DNA of 17,992 nucleotides from CAYORM01 sp964406375 (GTDB lineage Bacteria > Pseudomonadota > Alphaproteobacteria > DSM-16000 > Inquilinaceae). Below, piece by piece: positions 1-7,747 of this stretch. The position numbers and the translations under genes were made by a program. The notes under the pieces are model-generated. The model had not been told where the DNA came from. It did not search any database and saw only the letters and a program-made list of their open reading frames with translations. The stretch spans positions 1 to 17,992 of the forward strand of contig CAYORM010000056.1 in assembly GCA_964406375.1 (NCBI GenBank), read 5' to 3'. Each line of letters starts with the position of its first letter. Position 1 is the first letter of the stretch.

Positions 1-651
1 ATCGACGCGGCGGTGCAGGGGGCGATCGCCTCCAAGTTCCGCAATACCGGTCAGACCTGCGTCTGCGCCAACCGCATCCTGGTGCAGTCGGGTGTCTATG
101 ACGCCTTCGCGGAGAAGCTGGCGACGGCGGTCGCGGCGCTCAAGGTGGCCGACGGCATGACCGAGGGATCGCAGCAGGGGCCGCTGATCGACATGGCGGC
201 GGTCGAGAAGGTCGAGGAGCACATCGCCGACGCCGTCGGCAAGGGTGCGCGGGTGCTCATCGGCGGCGGACGCCATCCGCTCGGTGGCACCTTCTTCCAG
301 CCGACGATCCTCGCCGATGTCACGCCGGCGATGAAGGTGACGCGGGAGGAGACGTTCGGCCCGGTCGCGCCGCTCTTCCGCTTCGAGACCGAGGAGGAGG
401 CGATCCGGCTCGCCAACGACACGGAGTTCGGCCTCGCCTCCTATCTCTATACCCGCGACATCGGCCGGGTGTGGCGCGTCTCCGAGGCGCTCGAATACGG
501 CATCGTCGGCATCAATGAGGGCATCATCTCGACCGAGGTGGCCCCGTTCGGCGGGATGAAGGAGAGCGGCCAGGGCCGCGAGGGCTCCCTTTACGGGGTC
601 CAGGACTATCTCGAGATCAAATATCTCTGCATGGGCGGGATCGGCCGCTGA
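1..651 (+). CDS. gabD: NAD(P)-dependent succinate-semialdehyde dehydrogenase, C-terminal part (5' end outside window)
   Basis: This enzyme oxidises succinate semialdehyde to succinate, the second step of GABA breakdown, in the cytoplasm. The reading frame is open from base 1, so only about 216 C-terminal residues of a roughly 480-residue protein are present. The aldehyde dehydrogenase active site GQTCVCAN is visible near the start. Its first Cys (codon 58-60) is the expected nucleophile; the second Cys two residues later is the position that forms a redox-switch disulfide in some SSADH enzymes. ETFGP (about base 352) and the C-terminal GGMKESGQGREG segment fit the GabD/SSADH branch. The gabT-like gene starts 17 bases downstream, which supports a GABA shunt operon. 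A related aldehyde dehydrogenase, such as glutarate-semialdehyde dehydrogenase, cannot be excluded from the C-terminal part alone. Confidence 0.88.
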   Translation: MDAAVQGAIASKFRNTGQTCVCANRILVQSGVYDAFAEKLATAVAALKVADGMTEGSQQGPLIDMAAVEKVEEHIADAVGKGARVLIGGGRHPLGGTFFQPTILADVTPAMKVTREETFGPVAPLFRFETEEEAIRLANDTEFGLASYLYTRDIGRVWRVSEALEYGIVGINEGIISTEVAPFGGMKESGQGREGSLYGVQDYLEIKYLCMGGIGR

Positions 652-668
652 CGGGCGGCGGGGAGAGA

Positions 669-1970
669 ATGATGACGGCGAAGAGCAATCGGGAACTGGC
701 TGCGCGCCGGGCGGCCGCGGTCCCGCGCGGGGTCGGCAACGCCTTTCAGATCTATGCCGAGAGGGCCGAGAACGCGGAAGTGTGGGACGTCGAAGGCCGG
801 CGCTACATCGACTTCGCGGGCGGTATCGCGGTGCTCAATACCGGCCATCGCCATCCGAAGGTGATGGCGAGGGTCCGCGACCAGCTCGACCGCTTCTCGC
901 ACACCTGCTTTCAGGTGCTGCCCTATGACAGCTATGTCGAACTGGCCGAGCGCATCAACGCGCTCGTGCCGGGGCCGACGCCGAAGAAGACGATCTTCCT
1001 GACCACCGGCGCCGAGGCGCTGGAGAACGCGGTGAAGATCGCCCGCGTCGCCACCGGCCGGTCGGCCTTCATCTCCTTCGCCGGCGGCTTCCACGGCCGC
1101 ACCATGATGGGGATGGCGCTGACGGGGAAGGTCGCGCCCTACAAGGTCGGTTTCGGTCCGTTCCCGGCGGATGTGTACCACGTGCCCTTCCCGGTGCCGT
1201 TCCATGGCATCTCGGAGGCGGATTCGCTGTCGGCGCTGGCGACGCTGTTCAAGGCGGATGTCGACCCGGCGCGGGTCGCCGGCATCGTGATCGAGCCGGT
1301 GCAGGGCGAGGGCGGATTCTACATCGCCTCGCCGGAATTCTTGCGTGAATTACGGGCGATCTGTGACCAGCACGGCATCCTGCTGATCATCGACGAGGTT
1401 CAGACCGGCTTCGCGCGTACCGGAAAGATGTTCGCGATCGAGCATGCCGGGATCGAACCGGATCTGATCACCATGGCCAAGAGCATGGCGGGCGGTTTTC
1501 CGATCTCGGCGGTCTGCGGCAAGGCCGAGATCATGGATGCGGCGGCCCCCGGCGGGCTGGGCGGCACCTATGGCGGCAGCCCGCTCGGCTGTGCCGCGGC
1601 TCTCGGGGTGCTCGACGCGATCGAGGAGGAGGGGCTGCTGGCGCGCGCCGACCAGATCGGCGCGCGTGTGGTGGAGCGGCTGACGCGGCTGCAGGCCGGC
1701 AACGCCGTCACCTGCATCGGCGAGATCCGGGCACTCGGCGCGATGATCGCGATCGAGCTGGTGAAGGACCGCACCAGCAACGAGCCGGCGCCGGACCTCA
1801 CCCGTGCCGTGGTCGCCGAGGCGGCGAAGGAGGGGCTGATCCTCCTGTCCTGCGGCGTTCATGGCAACGTCATCCGGCTGCTGATGCCGCTGACCATCCC
1901 AGACGGGCAGCTCGAGGAGGGGATGGACGTCCTCGAAGGCGCGCTGGAGCGCGCAGCGGCGGCGGCCTGA
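669..1970 (+). CDS. gabT: 4-aminobutyrate aminotransferase (class III, PLP-dependent)
   Basis: The product transfers the amino group of GABA to 2-oxoglutarate, giving succinate semialdehyde and glutamate, and so feeds the dehydrogenase encoded just upstream. At 433 residues it has normal family length. The motif IIDEVQTGFARTG places the cofactor-contacting Asp at about residue 242, and TMAKSMAGGFP places the Schiff-base Lys at about residue 271; both are close to the numbering of the E. coli enzyme. An N-terminal NTGHRHPKV segment and a central TTGAEALENAVKIAR segment also fit. The ATG at 669 is preceded by a purine-rich GGGGAGAGA run; a second ATG follows at once, so the start may be one codon later. 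The gene probably shares a transcript with the upstream gene. 5-Aminovalerate is an alternative substrate that sequence cannot rule out. Confidence 0.92.
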   Translation: MMTAKSNRELAARRAAAVPRGVGNAFQIYAERAENAEVWDVEGRRYIDFAGGIAVLNTGHRHPKVMARVRDQLDRFSHTCFQVLPYDSYVELAERINALVPGPTPKKTIFLTTGAEALENAVKIARVATGRSAFISFAGGFHGRTMMGMALTGKVAPYKVGFGPFPADVYHVPFPVPFHGISEADSLSALATLFKADVDPARVAGIVIEPVQGEGGFYIASPEFLRELRAICDQHGILLIIDEVQTGFARTGKMFAIEHAGIEPDLITMAKSMAGGFPISAVCGKAEIMDAAAPGGLGGTYGGSPLGCAAALGVLDAIEEEGLLARADQIGARVVERLTRLQAGNAVTCIGEIRALGAMIAIELVKDRTSNEPAPDLTRAVVAEAAKEGLILLSCGVHGNVIRLLMPLTIPDGQLEEGMDVLEGALERAAAAA

Positions 1971-1993
1971 CCCCACACCGGCGCAGGGCGGCG

Positions 1994-2019
1994 TCCCGCG
2001 TCAGGCGGGATGTCCCGCC
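1994..2019. other. Three-strand inverted repeat with two mutually exclusive hairpins, gabT-gor gap
   Basis: TCCCGC (1994-1999), GGCGGGA (2004-2010) and TCCCGCC (2013-2019) are arranged so that the middle strand can pair with either the left or the right one. No T-tract follows, so this is not a standard intrinsic terminator. It may reduce read-through from gabT or act as an RNA stability element. The rest of the 148-base gap holds nothing else I can recognise. Confidence 0.45.
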
Positions 2020-2118
2020 CGCGTGCCTCCCCAACTAGACGAGACGGCGCCCTTTATCGGACGCCGTCGTGATGCGGTCGGGCGCATCGCGGCAGACGGC
2101 GACGGAGTGGAGTGGAGC

Positions 2119-3465
2119 GTGGCCGATTTCGACTATTTCGTCATCGGTGCCGGATCGGGCGGCGTCCGGTCTGCCCGCATCGCGGCGCAGCACGGGGCCC
2201 GGGTCGGGATCGCCGAGGAGCGGTTCTACGGCGGCACCTGCGTGAATGTCGGCTGCGTGCCCAAGAAGCTGATGGCGATCGGCGCTCATTTCGCCGCCGA
2301 TGTCGAGGATGCCGCCGGTTTCGGCTGGCGCATCGGACGGCCGGAGCATGACTGGGCGACCCTGATCCGCAACAAGGACGCCGAGATCGAGCGGCTCAAC
2401 GGCATCTATCGACGTCTGCTCGATGCTGCCGGCGTGACGCGCTTCGACGCCAGGGCGCGCTTCATCGACGCCCATACACTCGATGTCGGCGGCCAGAGGG
2501 TGACCGCTGACCATGTGCTGATCGCGACCGGCGGATCGCCCGAGCTGCTCGATCATCCCGGTGCGCGCGAGTTCGGGATGACATCGGATGACGTCTTCCG
2601 CCTCGAGACGATGCCGCGCCGCATCGCGATCGTCGGCGGCGGCTATATCGGGCTCGAATTCGCCGGGATCTTCCACGGCTATGGTGCCGAGGTGACACTG
2701 ATCCATCGCGGCGAGGCGGTGCTGCGCGGCTTCGACGAGGAGATCCGCACCCATGTCGGCCAGCAGATGGAGCGGCAGGGCATCCGCATGCGTCTGTCGG
2801 TGGATGTCGCCTCCGTCGACCGTGGTGCCGACGGGCTGGCGATCGCCCTGTCGGACGGCAGCTGGATCACGGCCGATGCGATCCTCTACGCGACCGGCCG
2901 TCGGCCCAATGTCGCGGGGCTGGGCCTCGAAGCGGCGGGGGTGGCGACCGACAGGCTCGGCGCCGTCGTGACCGATGAGCATTTCGAGACCAGCGCGCCG
3001 GGCGTCTATGCCGTCGGCGACGTGCGGCACAGGCTGAACCTCACGCCGGTCGCCATCGCCGAAGGCCACGCCCTCGCCGACCGCCTGTTCGGCGGCCGCG
3101 AGCGCGCGATGCGCTTTGATCTGGTGCCGACGGCCGTCTTCTCTGATCCGCCGGTGGGAACGGTGGGGCTGACGGAGGAGGAGGCGCGCCGGCGCGGTCT
3201 CGCCGTCGACATCTATCGCAGCACCTTCCGGCCGATGCGCCACACCCTGTCCGGTCGCGACGCCTGGACGCTGATGAAGCTGGTTGTCGACAGCGAGACC
3301 GACCGGGTTCTCGGGCTACACATGGCCGGCGAGGATGCGCCCGAGATCGTGCAGGGCTTTGCCGTCGCCCTCGTGGCCGGGGCGACCAAGGCGCAGTTCG
3401 ACGCAACCGTGGGTATCCACCCGACCGCGGCCGAGGAGTTCGTCACGATGCGGACGAAGGCCTGA
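2119..3465 (+). CDS. gor: Glutathione-disulfide reductase
   Basis: This FAD-dependent cytoplasmic enzyme reduces glutathione disulfide with NADPH. The open frame extends upstream to 2023, but I place the start at the GTG at 2119. The family begins with a short lead-in to the FAD-binding GAGSGG motif, and repeated GGAG runs lie just before 2119. This gives 448 residues, the usual length. FAD-binding VIGAGSGGVRSAR is at residues 8-20 and the redox pair is in GGTCVNVGCVPKK (Cys41, Cys46). The NADPH domain carries GGGYIGLEFAGI followed by HRGEAVLRGFD, whose arginines suit NADPH rather than NADH. The C-terminal HPTAAEE supplies the catalytic His434 and Glu439. The gene lies 148 bases after gabT and converges on the minus-strand gene, with only 10 bases between the stop codons. 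Confidence 0.94.
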   Translation: MADFDYFVIGAGSGGVRSARIAAQHGARVGIAEERFYGGTCVNVGCVPKKLMAIGAHFAADVEDAAGFGWRIGRPEHDWATLIRNKDAEIERLNGIYRRLLDAAGVTRFDARARFIDAHTLDVGGQRVTADHVLIATGGSPELLDHPGAREFGMTSDDVFRLETMPRRIAIVGGGYIGLEFAGIFHGYGAEVTLIHRGEAVLRGFDEEIRTHVGQQMERQGIRMRLSVDVASVDRGADGLAIALSDGSWITADAILYATGRRPNVAGLGLEAAGVATDRLGAVVTDEHFETSAPGVYAVGDVRHRLNLTPVAIAEGHALADRLFGGRERAMRFDLVPTAVFSDPPVGTVGLTEEEARRRGLAVDIYRSTFRPMRHTLSGRDAWTLMKLVVDSETDRVLGLHMAGEDAPEIVQGFAVALVAGATKAQFDATVGIHPTAAEEFVTMRTKA

Positions 3466-3469
3466 GCGG

Positions 3470-3484
3470 CCGGGACTATCCCGG
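3470..3484. other. Short perfect hairpin at convergent gene ends
   Basis: CCGGGA (3470-3475) and TCCCGG (3479-3484) form a 6-bp stem around a 3-base loop, exactly where the gor transcript meets the end of the minus-strand gene. It includes the last codons and stop of the minus-strand gene. There is no T-tract on either strand, so terminator function is only a guess. Confidence 0.35.
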
Positions 3485-4252
3485 GCAGCGCCGGTAGATC
3501 AGCGGCGACCGCCAGTCGGTCGTGCTGTCGAGCCCGATCATGAAAACATGGAACCGGTCGGCATCGACCCAGACGACCTCCCAGGGGGCGGGGGCATCCG
3601 GCACGATCCAGTCGGTATGGCCGTCATGGACGGTGAGCGGGACGTCGGTGGGCGGGGTGTCGTCGAGCCTGACCACCGCATCCGCGGCGACGCTGAGGCG
3701 GATCGGGTTCTCGCAGCCGAGGAGGGTCTGGTCGGGCGGATCGCCGGTCGGGCTGGGGACGGAGATCGCCCACTCTCCGGCAAAGGGCGCCGCCATGCCG
3801 TCCTGCGCGCCAGCATGGCTCTCGCGCGCCAGGACCGGGCAGCGGTGATGGACCAGCGGCGCCGCCCAGTCCGGCTTGCCCGACGGGCTCACCGGATGCA
3901 GGTGAAATTCGTCCGCGTCGATCCAGACGGCCACCTGATCGCCATCGAGGGGATCGGACCAGAGCGTCCGGCCATCGGCCGCGGTGACCGTGTAGTCGGC
4001 CCGCCGGCCGTAGAGCAGCCGGTAGCTCAGTCGGCCGTCTCCCAGATCAGACAGGATCAGCGGCGCCGAGCAGATGATCAGCGTTTCGTCCTCTCCGCCG
4101 GGGCGGAAGGCGGACCATTCGCCGGCGAAGCGCGCGGGATCGCCATCCACCGCCCCCGGGTGACTCGTCTGAGGCACCTCGGCCAAGCCCGGGGAGATGA
4201 CCGTAGAAATGGCTGCAAAGCAGAGGAACGCGCCGGCCAGACGATGCCGCAA
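3476..4252 (-). CDS. Exported protein with two tandem four-cysteine repeats, function unknown
   Basis: I do not recognise this family. The start is a TTG at 4252 preceded by GGAGGAG at 7 bases, a very strong ribosome binding site. The 258-residue product begins with a Sec-type signal peptide (about residues 1-24, cleavage after GLA). The mature part is an internal duplication: each copy opens with FAGEW (residues 42 and 157), has a Cys shortly after (61 and 180), then W-[IV]-DAD-x-FH (from 110 and about 227), and ends with RCP (Cys138 and Cys256). Cys spacing within the copies is 77 and 76 residues, which suggests one disulfide per domain in the periplasm. The copies have diverged widely elsewhere. 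The gene lies 40 bases behind the YbjN-like exported protein on the same strand, so the two are probably co-transcribed. Confidence 0.85.
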   Translation of the reverse strand: MRHRLAGAFLCFAAISTVISPGLAEVPQTSHPGAVDGDPARFAGEWSAFRPGGEDETLIICSAPLILSDLGDGRLSYRLLYGRRADYTVTAADGRTLWSDPLDGDQVAVWIDADEFHLHPVSPSGKPDWAAPLVHHRCPVLARESHAGAQDGMAAPFAGEWAISVPSPTGDPPDQTLLGCENPIRLSVAADAVVRLDDTPPTDVPLTVHDGHTDWIVPDAPAPWEVVWVDADRFHVFMIGLDSTTDWRSPLIYRRCPG

Positions 4253-4292
4253 GGGTGAACTCCTCCGTTGACCAGCGCGTCCGAGGCCCTTC

Positions 4293-4781
4293 TTAAAGAC
4301 CGAGATGCGTGGCGAAATCCGATGCCGCGTGGAAATAGGTGTTTACCAGGATCTGCAGCGCGTCGCCGCCGATGCCACCCGTGGCGTTGATGTCCATCTC
4401 CAGCACCGGATCCTTATCACTGTCGATATAGGCTCGTGTCCAGCGCTGGCTGGCATTCCAGGCATTGATCGTATCGGCCGACACGCGCTGCGGCAGCGCG
4501 TACCAGCTCCACAGCATGATGTCCTCGCAGGTCGCGGGCTTGCCGCCGCATTCGTAGAACAGCACGACGACCTGCTGGGCCGGCAGCGATCCGACATTGA
4601 CCTCGAGCATCGGCGCGCCGGCGCTGTCGGTCGTCTCGGTGTAGCTGTAGCCGGCGTTGGTGATCGCTGCGCCGACACTGGCAGCGGTGAAGGTGATCGG
4701 CGCCGTGCCCTGCGCGAGGGCGGTTGGCGCGCCCATACCGGCGACGAAGGCGATGGCAAGGCATGTCGGCAAATGGCGCAT
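4293..4781 (-). CDS. Exported YbjN-like domain protein
   Basis: The 162-residue product has a signal peptide (residues 1-23, cleavage after ALA) and a single domain resembling exported alphaproteobacterial YbjN-domain proteins. These features are FYEC followed by a second Cys (78 and 85, a probable disulfide), then a segment INAWN-type (NAWNASQRWTRAY) and DPVLEMDINATGG. The YbjN fold is related to type III secretion chaperones, and no biochemical role is established for exported forms. The frame is open to an ATG at 4796, but the ATG at 4781 has GGGGAGA 7 bases upstream and places the signal peptide at the very N-terminus, so I prefer it. The gene is divergent from pepA across about 184 bases and is followed 40 bases later by the duplicated exported protein. 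Confidence 0.82.
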   Translation of the reverse strand: MRHLPTCLAIAFVAGMGAPTALAQGTAPITFTAASVGAAITNAGYSYTETTDSAGAPMLEVNVGSLPAQQVVVLFYECGGKPATCEDIMLWSWYALPQRVSADTINAWNASQRWTRAYIDSDKDPVLEMDINATGGIGGDALQILVNTYFHAASDFATHLGL

Positions 4782-4900
4782 CGGATGTCTCCCCATGGGC
4801 CGCGGCGTTGCGGTGCCACGGCGAGGCGGCCGTCATACCATGGCCTGCAGTCGCCGTCGCGATGGCACATCGGTGGACGGAACGGGGATCGTGGCAGGGG

Positions 4901-4929
4901 ATGACGGTGCGCGGCCCCGCTGCTAGGGT
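4901..4929 (+). promoter_or_regulatory. Possible sigma-70-like promoter of pepA
   Basis: ATGACG (4901-4906) and TAGGGT (4924-4929) are separated by 17 bases and lie 36 bases before the pepA start codon. The match to the -35 box is fair and to the -10 box is poor. The rest of the roughly 184-base divergent gap holds no gene or structure I can support. Confidence 0.3.
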
Positions 4930-4965
4930 TCGTCTCGTCCGGCACTTGCCGCGCAAGAGGTCCGC

Positions 4966-6465
4966 ATGAAGATCACCTTCGCCCGCCCGGCCGCCCATAA
5001 GGGCGGCTCGCTCGTCCTGCCCGTCTTTGCCGATCGCGCCCTCTCCGAGGCGGCGCGTGCCGTCGACGAGGCGTCCGGCGGCCATCTGACACGGGCGATG
5101 GCGGCGACGCCACGCTTCACCGGCAAGCGCGACGAGATCATGTCGCTGCCACTGGTGCCGGGCTGCGATGCGGCGCGCGTGGTGCTCGTCGGGTTGGGTG
5201 CCGTGGACGGCGTCGATGTCCCGCTCTTGCAGCGCATCGGCGGGATCCTGGTGGCTCATCTGAACGCCGCGCGGGAGACCGAGGCTGCCGTTCGGCTCGG
5301 CGGTGCCGTCGGAGCCGTTGCCGCCGATGTCGCGGCGGCCGAACTGGCCTTCGGCGCCAAGCTGCGGTCGTGGCGCTTCGACCGCTATCGGACGCGCGAG
5401 AAGCCCGAGGCCAAGCCGACGCTCACCCTGCTGACCATCGAGACCGATGATCCGCAGGCGGCGGAGACCGCCTTCGCGGGGCCGGATGCCATCGCCGAAG
5501 GTGTGTTCACCACCCGTGCGCTGGTCGCCGAACCGCCCAACGTCCTTCATCCCGAGAGCTTCGCCGAGCGTGTCGCCGCCCTCGAGGCGGACGGTCTCGA
5601 GATCGAGGTGCTCGACGAGAAGCAGCTCAGGAAGCTGGGCATGGGGGCGCTGCTCGGCGTCGGCCAGGGCTCACGCCGTGAGAGCCGGCTCGTCGTGATG
5701 CAGTGGAAGGGCGGCGGCAAGAAGAAGGGGCGCAAGCCCATCGCCTTCGTCGGCAAGGGCATCACCTTCGATACCGGCGGCATTTCGCTGAAGCCCGGGG
5801 CCGGTATGGAGGACATGAAGTGGGACATGGCCGGGGCGGGCGTCGTCACCGGGCTGATGCGCGCGCTGGCGCTGCGCAAGGCCAAGGTCGACGCCGTCGG
5901 CGTGATCGCGCTGGCCGAGAACATGCCGGATGGCGGCGCGCAGCGGCCGGGCGACGTGGTGACGTCGATGTCCGGCCAGACGATCGAGATCCACAACACC
6001 GATGCCGAGGGCCGGCTCGTTCTGGCGGATGCGCTCTGGTACACCCAGGACCGCTTCAAGCCGCACTTCATGGTCAATCTGGCGACACTGACCGGCGCGA
6101 TCATCATCGCGCTCGGCACCGAGCATGCGGGGATGTTCGCCAATGACGACACGCTGGCAGAGCGGCTGGCGGCGGCCGGACGTGCGGTGGGCGAGAAGCT
6201 GTGGCGGATGCCGCTTGACGATGTCTATGACCGTCAGCTCGACAGTGACATCGCGGATGTGAAGAACATCGCGGGAAGCCGCGACGCCGGTTCGATTATG
6301 GGCGCCCAGTTCCTGCAGCGCTTCGTCAATGGCGTGCCCTGGGCGCATCTCGACATCGCCGGGGTCTCCTGGTCGAAGAAGGACAAGCCGACGGTGCCGA
6401 AGGGCGCGACCGCATTCGGCGTGCGCCTTCTCGACCGCTTGGTAGCCGATCACTACGAGAGCTGA
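4966..6465 (+). CDS. pepA: Leucyl aminopeptidase (M17 family, two-metal)
   Basis: This cytoplasmic hexameric enzyme removes N-terminal residues from peptides; in E. coli PepA also binds DNA in site-specific recombination and carAB control. The 499-residue length is normal. The two-metal site is complete: GKGITFDTGG gives Lys264 and Asp269, WDMAG gives Asp287, and the signature NTDAEGRL gives Asp346 and Glu348. The catalytic Lys276 and Arg350 are also in place, all offset by six from E. coli PepA numbering. The ATG at 4966 follows AAGAGG at a good distance. The next gene encodes DNA polymerase III chi and begins 20 bases after the stop; pepA-holC is a common proteobacterial pairing. Confidence 0.96.
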   Translation: MKITFARPAAHKGGSLVLPVFADRALSEAARAVDEASGGHLTRAMAATPRFTGKRDEIMSLPLVPGCDAARVVLVGLGAVDGVDVPLLQRIGGILVAHLNAARETEAAVRLGGAVGAVAADVAAAELAFGAKLRSWRFDRYRTREKPEAKPTLTLLTIETDDPQAAETAFAGPDAIAEGVFTTRALVAEPPNVLHPESFAERVAALEADGLEIEVLDEKQLRKLGMGALLGVGQGSRRESRLVVMQWKGGGKKKGRKPIAFVGKGITFDTGGISLKPGAGMEDMKWDMAGAGVVTGLMRALALRKAKVDAVGVIALAENMPDGGAQRPGDVVTSMSGQTIEIHNTDAEGRLVLADALWYTQDRFKPHFMVNLATLTGAIIIALGTEHAGMFANDDTLAERLAAAGRAVGEKLWRMPLDDVYDRQLDSDIADVKNIAGSRDAGSIMGAQFLQRFVNGVPWAHLDIAGVSWSKKDKPTVPKGATAFGVRLLDRLVADHYES

Positions 6466-6485
6466 CGCGGCCGGGCCGCCGCGCT

Positions 6486-6947
6486 ATGGAGATCCGCTTC
6501 TACCAGCTGACGACGCGGACGATCGAGCAGGTGCTGCCGCCTCTGCTCGAGCGGACCTTGCAGCGCGGCTGGCGGGCGGTGCTGCGCGTCGGCTCGGAGG
6601 AGCGGGCGGAGGCGTTGGCCGCGCATCTTTGGACCTTCTCGCGCGACACCTTCCTGCCGCACGGCACCCGCCGCGACGGCTTCGCCGAGGACCAGCCGAT
6701 CTGGATCACCGAGCGCGACGAGCGGCCGAACCGGGCCGAGGTCGCCTTCCTGGCCGATGGCGCGCTGCTCTTCGATCCGGACGGCTTCCGCCTCGCCTGC
6801 GACCTGTTCGACGGCCGTGACGAGGAAGCGCTTGCGGCGGCGCGCGGCCGCTGGCGGCGCTACCGCGAGGAGGGCCATGCGCTGATCTACTACCAGCAGG
6901 ACGAGGCCGGCGGCTGGTCGGAGCGGCAGCGCGTGGAGGGCCGCTGA
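6486..6947 (+). CDS. holC: DNA polymerase III subunit chi
   Basis: Chi belongs to the clamp-loader assembly and links the replisome to single-stranded DNA-binding protein. The 153-residue product starts with MEIRFYQLTTRTIEQVLPPL. It continues with the family pattern of a GWRAVLRVGSEERAEALAAHLWTF-like helix, an FLPHG segment and W-I-T-type strand, and a C-terminal region with RWRRYREEGH and YYQQDEAGGW. These match the chi family of similar length. It lies directly behind pepA, as in many proteobacteria, and the following membrane phosphatase gene starts one base after the stop codon, so the three genes probably form one transcript. Whether a psi (HolD) partner exists cannot be seen here; many alphaproteobacteria lack a recognisable one. 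Confidence 0.93.
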   Translation: MEIRFYQLTTRTIEQVLPPLLERTLQRGWRAVLRVGSEERAEALAAHLWTFSRDTFLPHGTRRDGFAEDQPIWITERDERPNRAEVAFLADGALLFDPDGFRLACDLFDGRDEEALAAARGRWRRYREEGHALIYYQQDEAGGWSERQRVEGR

Positions 6948-6948
6948 C

Positions 6949-7701
6949 ATGATGGAGCGGCGGACCGCGATCCGCATCGCCCTCGTCATCGCCGCCTTGC
7001 TGATCTTCGTGCCCGGCATCGATCTCGCGATCTCGGGGTGGTTCTACCGCGGCGACGGCAATTTCCTGTGGCAGCGCGCCGACTGGGCAGAGGGCGTCCA
7101 GAGGGCGCTGCACCGGGCGATGATCATTGCCGGCGTGATCTTCATCCTGGCCGGTGCCTGGGCGACGGTGACGCGCGGCCGGATCCTCAGCTTCGACGGG
7201 CGGCGCTGGATCTTCCTGTTCCTCGCGCTCGCGATCGGGCCGGGCCTCGTGGCCAATACCGTCTTCAAGGATCATTGGGGGCGGGCGCGACCGCGTGAGA
7301 TCACGCAGTTCGGTGGCGAGGCGCATTTCTCGCCGCCGCTTGTCCTCAGCGATCAATGCCGGCGCAACTGCTCCTTCGTCGCCGGCGACCCGACGGTCGG
7401 CTGGTATGCGACCTCCTTCGCCTATCTCGCCCCCGTCCGCCGTCGCCGCCGGATCTTCTGGTCGGCGATGGCGGCCGGCGGGGCGCTCGGGGTCCTGCGC
7501 ATCGGCATGGGCGGACATTTCCTCAGCGATGTGCTGTTCGGCGCGGCGATCGTGCTCGCCGTCATCGCCGGGCTGCACGCGCTGATGTTCGGCTGGCGCG
7601 AGACGAAGGAGGCATGGCGGCAGTTCACCCGCGGCCTGATCCGTCACCCGGTCGACGCTCCACCGGACAAGCCGCCACAGAATGTTCAGTCCAGCTCTTA
7701 A
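6949..7701 (+). CDS. PAP2-family membrane phosphatase with altered motif 2
   Basis: The 250-residue protein has about five or six hydrophobic segments (near residues 8-28, 58-76, 86-106, 150-180 and 193-213). It carries the PAP2 phosphatase signature, whose members dephosphorylate lipids such as undecaprenyl pyrophosphate, phosphatidate or lipid A. Motif 1, K-x6-RP, is intact (Lys107 to Arg114-Pro115), and so is motif 3, R-x5-H-x3-D (Arg184, His190, Asp194). Motif 2, usually PSGH, reads CSFVAGD (residues 141-147), so the expected His is Asp147. The nucleophile His190 is present, so some activity may remain. The start overlaps the end of holC almost exactly, and a second ATG lies one codon later. 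Specificity cannot be assigned; lipid A or polyprenyl pyrophosphate phosphatase are reasonable guesses. Confidence 0.85.
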   Translation: MMERRTAIRIALVIAALLIFVPGIDLAISGWFYRGDGNFLWQRADWAEGVQRALHRAMIIAGVIFILAGAWATVTRGRILSFDGRRWIFLFLALAIGPGLVANTVFKDHWGRARPREITQFGGEAHFSPPLVLSDQCRRNCSFVAGDPTVGWYATSFAYLAPVRRRRRIFWSAMAAGGALGVLRIGMGGHFLSDVLFGAAIVLAVIAGLHALMFGWRETKEAWRQFTRGLIRHPVDAPPDKPPQNVQSSS

Positions 7702-7747
7702 GAGAAGAACAAAAACCGTTATGTTGTAGATAAATAAGGCTCTGTCT

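Noticed and set aside
2035..3243. 402-codon minus-strand open frame opposite glutathione reductase
   Set aside because: Antisense shadow of a gene with complete catalytic motifs; no recognisable domain.
3284..4258. 324-codon plus-strand open frame across the gor end and the duplicated exported protein gene
   Set aside because: It overlaps gor and is antisense to a gene with a signal peptide, internal repeats and a strong ribosome binding site.
4417..5550. 377-codon minus-strand open frame spanning pepA 5' part and the YbjN-like gene
   Set aside because: It crosses the intergenic gap and is out of frame with the YbjN-like gene; composition is that of a shadow frame.
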